Below, one piece after another: positions 5,951 to 7,132 of a stretch of 7,132 bases of DNA. The stretch spans positions 1-7,132 of the forward strand of contig JACQWU010000180.1 of NCBI GenBank assembly GCA_016209155.1. Direction: 5' to 3'. Positions within the stretch are counted from its first letter, which is position 1; each line of letters opens with the position of its first letter. This DNA comes from Candidatus Desantisiibacteriota bacterium. Its GTDB lineage: Bacteria > JACRDZ01. The position numbers and the translations under genes were made by a program. The notes beneath the pieces were generated by a model. It saw only the letters and a program-made list of their open reading frames with translations, did not search any database and had not been told where the DNA came from.

Positions 5951-6130
5951 TTAGTTTATCTGCAATATCTTCTTAACTGTCTCGGCATATACTTTATTTA
6001 TACGATTTGTTTTAAACCATCTCTCTATGGTGGTAACCTGAATATCAAGTTGTTTTGATAAATCATGTAAGGTATACCCCCTTTCCTGCTTAAATTTTTT
6101 AATTTTCCCAATGAGTTCTTCATTAATCAT
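5951..6130 (-). CDS. 59-residue helix-turn-helix DNA-binding protein
   Basis: A small gene reads from ATG (6130) to TAA (5951-5953) and gives 59 residues. After a basic first helix (EELIGKIKKFKQERG) comes a XRE-like helix-turn-helix: YTLHDLSKQLDIQVTTIERW at residues 19-38, in which LHDLSKQL is the support helix, DIQ the turn and VTTIERWFK the recognition helix. A last helix, AETVKKIL (49-56), completes the minimal domain. The pattern resembles 'LT-x-x-LA-x-x-L-G-V-x-x-x-T-I-x-R-W', so the product is probably a one-domain transcription factor acting as a dimer. An in-frame TAA at 6167-6169 fixes ATG 6130 as the only usual start; its ribosome site is weak (AAAGAAAG). It lies ~70 nt below the sigma-54 start and 75 bp before amtB, so I infer it is the first gene of the amtB-glnK operon. 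The target is unknown; autoregulation or control of nif/amt genes is a guess. Confidence 0.75.
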   Translation of the reverse strand: MINEELIGKIKKFKQERGYTLHDLSKQLDIQVTTIERWFKTNRINKVYAETVKKILQIN

Positions 6131-6199
6131 TTGTTTAGCTTTCTTTAATATATTTTGGACACAGACTTATTCTTTATAATACGCTGATATTTGAATTCA

Positions 6200-6310
6200 T
6201 TAATATTATTAGCAATAATTATGCCAAAACATAACTTCTTATTGCTCCTTGATTTTTAAAGAAAAATTTCAGATTTGGGATTCATTCATATAACATTTAT
6301 GTATTATTAT
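6200..6310 (-). repeat. promoter module, copy B (111 bp), upstream of the helix-turn-helix/amtB/glnK genes
   Basis: This is the second copy of the module at 3999-4108, with the same three conserved blocks in the same order: the sigma-54 core at 6200-6228, the middle TTTTTCTTTA-type block near 6249-6268 and the distal ACATAAATGT-containing block near 6293-6310 (minus-strand reading). The distal block contains inverted arms ACAT and ATGT around AA, a plausible dimer site for a sigma-54 activator. I do not see the NifA pattern TGT-N10-ACA or a convincing NtrC site. The middle block contains AATCAA, half of the IHF consensus, but the downstream half is not matched. Confidence 0.8.
6211..6226 (-). 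promoter_or_regulatory. sigma-54 (-24/-12) promoter, copy B
   Basis: The minus strand reads TGGCATAATTATTGCT, identical to copy A and differing from TGGCAC-N5-TTGCW only at the sixth base. Transcription should begin near 6200 and run into the helix-turn-helix gene (start 6130), amtB and glnK. Nitrogen-regulated sigma-54 control is well established for glnK-amtB operons in other bacteria, which supports the call. The other bases between nifB and the helix-turn-helix gene (6311-6407) show no gene and no clear terminator. Confidence 0.82.
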
Positions 6311-6407
6311 TTTCATTTATGTTGCAGGATAAACTTTTAAGGGGTACATCAGGTGTATTGCAGCCCAAAATATATGAGATGTAGTAAAGAGCTAAAACCC
6401 ATAGGTG

Positions 6408-7132
6408 TTAAATTAAGAATATATGATGAGAAACAAGTTCATAATTTTCACGTATAGCTTCTTCTATCCGGTTATATGTCATATTCACGTAAAGACCATT
6501 TTCTTCCAGTATCCTGCGCGGTACATCGCCAATACGCATTACAAGGATAGCCTGACAATCGGATAGTTTTTCTTTGATTATTTTCATTCTTTCTTCCGGG
6601 TCTATACAATCTTCTTTCCCTGAACAATATTTGTTAATATCTCTTCTTTCAATGAATTTTATTTCAGAAGAAAAAACGTCATAAATAAGTAAATCTTTTG
6701 CATGTCCAAAATGCTGATCAACTATATATCCGTTTGAAGATGTCACTGCGAAACGAATAGCTTTCTCTTTTGCTTTTCCCGGGATTTCATCTTTTGAAAA
6801 GCAATTAGGAATCTCCTTAATTATACTTTTATCAATAAAAATAGTTGTTTCATCAGAGATAACCTTCCCCACAGCATCTGCTCTGCATTGCCGGCAATGC
6901 ATCATTTGAGGCAATATCTCGGACATTTTTTGACGTATATCCCTGAGTGTTATACGGCTTACCATCGGGAAATTTTGAAAATAAGTGCCCTGTGTAGGAA
7001 TAAAAGGCATAATATTTACCAATTCCGCTCCTTTTTGTTTTACAAAACGCACAATATTTTCTATCTCAAAATCATTAACCCCGGGGATATAAACAATATT
7101 TATTTTTAAATGTATATTTAATTGTTTAAGAA
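6408..7132 (-). CDS. nifB: nitrogenase cofactor biosynthesis protein NifB, C-terminal part with NifX-like domain, cut by the right edge
   Basis: NifB is the radical-SAM enzyme that makes the NifB-cofactor (8Fe-9S-C core) for nitrogenase. The frame stays open to the right edge: 240 residues are visible, and the GTG at 7052 is an internal valine codon, since IHLKINIVYIPGVND, typical of the NifB barrel, precedes it. The end of the radical-SAM domain is seen as NIMPFIPTQGTYF (visible residues 39-51) and HCRQCRADAVG (78-88), the C-x2-CRxDAxG motif characteristic of NifB. A NifX/NafY-type cofactor-binding domain follows (about 123-231), with FAVTSSNGYIVDQHFGHAKDL and YCSGKEDC. The CX3CX2C SAM cluster motif would lie outside the window. 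The gene is upstream of, and co-directional with, the helix-turn-helix/amtB/glnK genes, 277 bp away. It ends normally at TAA 6408-6410. The call is very strong because both domains match in the right order. Confidence 0.95.
   Translation of the reverse strand, partial: LKQLNIHLKINIVYIPGVNDFEIENIVRFVKQKGAELVNIMPFIPTQGTYFQNFPMVSRITLRDIRQKMSEILPQMMHCRQCRADAVGKVISDETTIFIDKSIIKEIPNCFSKDEIPGKAKEKAIRFAVTSSNGYIVDQHFGHAKDLLIYDVFSSEIKFIERRDINKYCSGKEDCIDPEERMKIIKEKLSDCQAILVMRIGDVPRRILEENGLYVNMTYNRIEEAIRENYELVSHHIFLI

Noticed and set aside
1-7132. CRISPR array, tRNA, rRNA or transposase gene
   Set aside because: I see no regularly spaced direct repeats, no tRNA-like arms with a CCA-proximal stem, no rRNA signature text and no transposase frame.

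Overview
This is an AT-rich bacterial window centred on nitrogen fixation and ammonium sensing. The 3' part of nifB runs in from the right edge. It is followed on the same (minus) strand by a short helix-turn-helix gene, the ammonium channel gene amtB, a canonical P-II gene (glnK type) and a second, degenerate P-II gene. nifB points to a diazotroph, and the ten-heme cytochrome nearby fits an anaerobic or electron-exchanging lifestyle. The dispersed palindromes and the 'AACCACAGA'-type repeats resemble the non-coding repeats of many uncultured environmental bacteria. I cannot assign a phylum from the sequence alone.

Layout, left to right. Positions 2-646 (+): the C-terminal part of a beta-propeller protein cut by the window edge. 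Positions 659-2380 (-): a secreted protein joining a six-unit NHL propeller to a ten-heme cytochrome domain, tail to tail with the previous gene. Positions 2381-2609: a divergent intergenic region with a plausible sigma-70 promoter. Positions 2610-3317 (+): an AlkD-type DNA glycosylase, ending 1 bp from the convergent P-II-like gene. Positions 3319-3612 (-): the degenerate P-II. Positions 3613-4190: a non-coding stretch with a roughly 300-bp repeat element and a sigma-54 promoter. Positions 4191-4529 (-): glnK. Positions 4556-5875 (-): amtB. Positions 5951-6130 (-): a 59-residue helix-turn-helix protein. Positions 6131-6407: a second sigma-54 promoter. Positions 6408 to the right edge (-): nifB.

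The most notable structure is a duplicated promoter module of about 110 bp (3999-4108 and 6200-6310). Each copy carries the same near-consensus sigma-54 site on the minus strand, TGGCATAATTATTGCT, and the same upstream blocks. One copy stands 5' of the helix-turn-helix/amtB/glnK operon; the other stands 5' of the degenerate P-II gene. In the second case a repeat element with short inverted ends lies between promoter and gene. Removing that element would leave a leader of roughly 86 nt, similar to the roughly 70 nt at the other copy. My reading is a nitrogen-status regulon under sigma-54: AmtB imports ammonium, GlnK senses 2-oxoglutarate/ATP and gates AmtB, the small DNA-binding protein may adjust expression, and the altered P-II, which lacks the modifiable tyrosine and several ligand residues, may act as a non-sensing or differently sensing partner.
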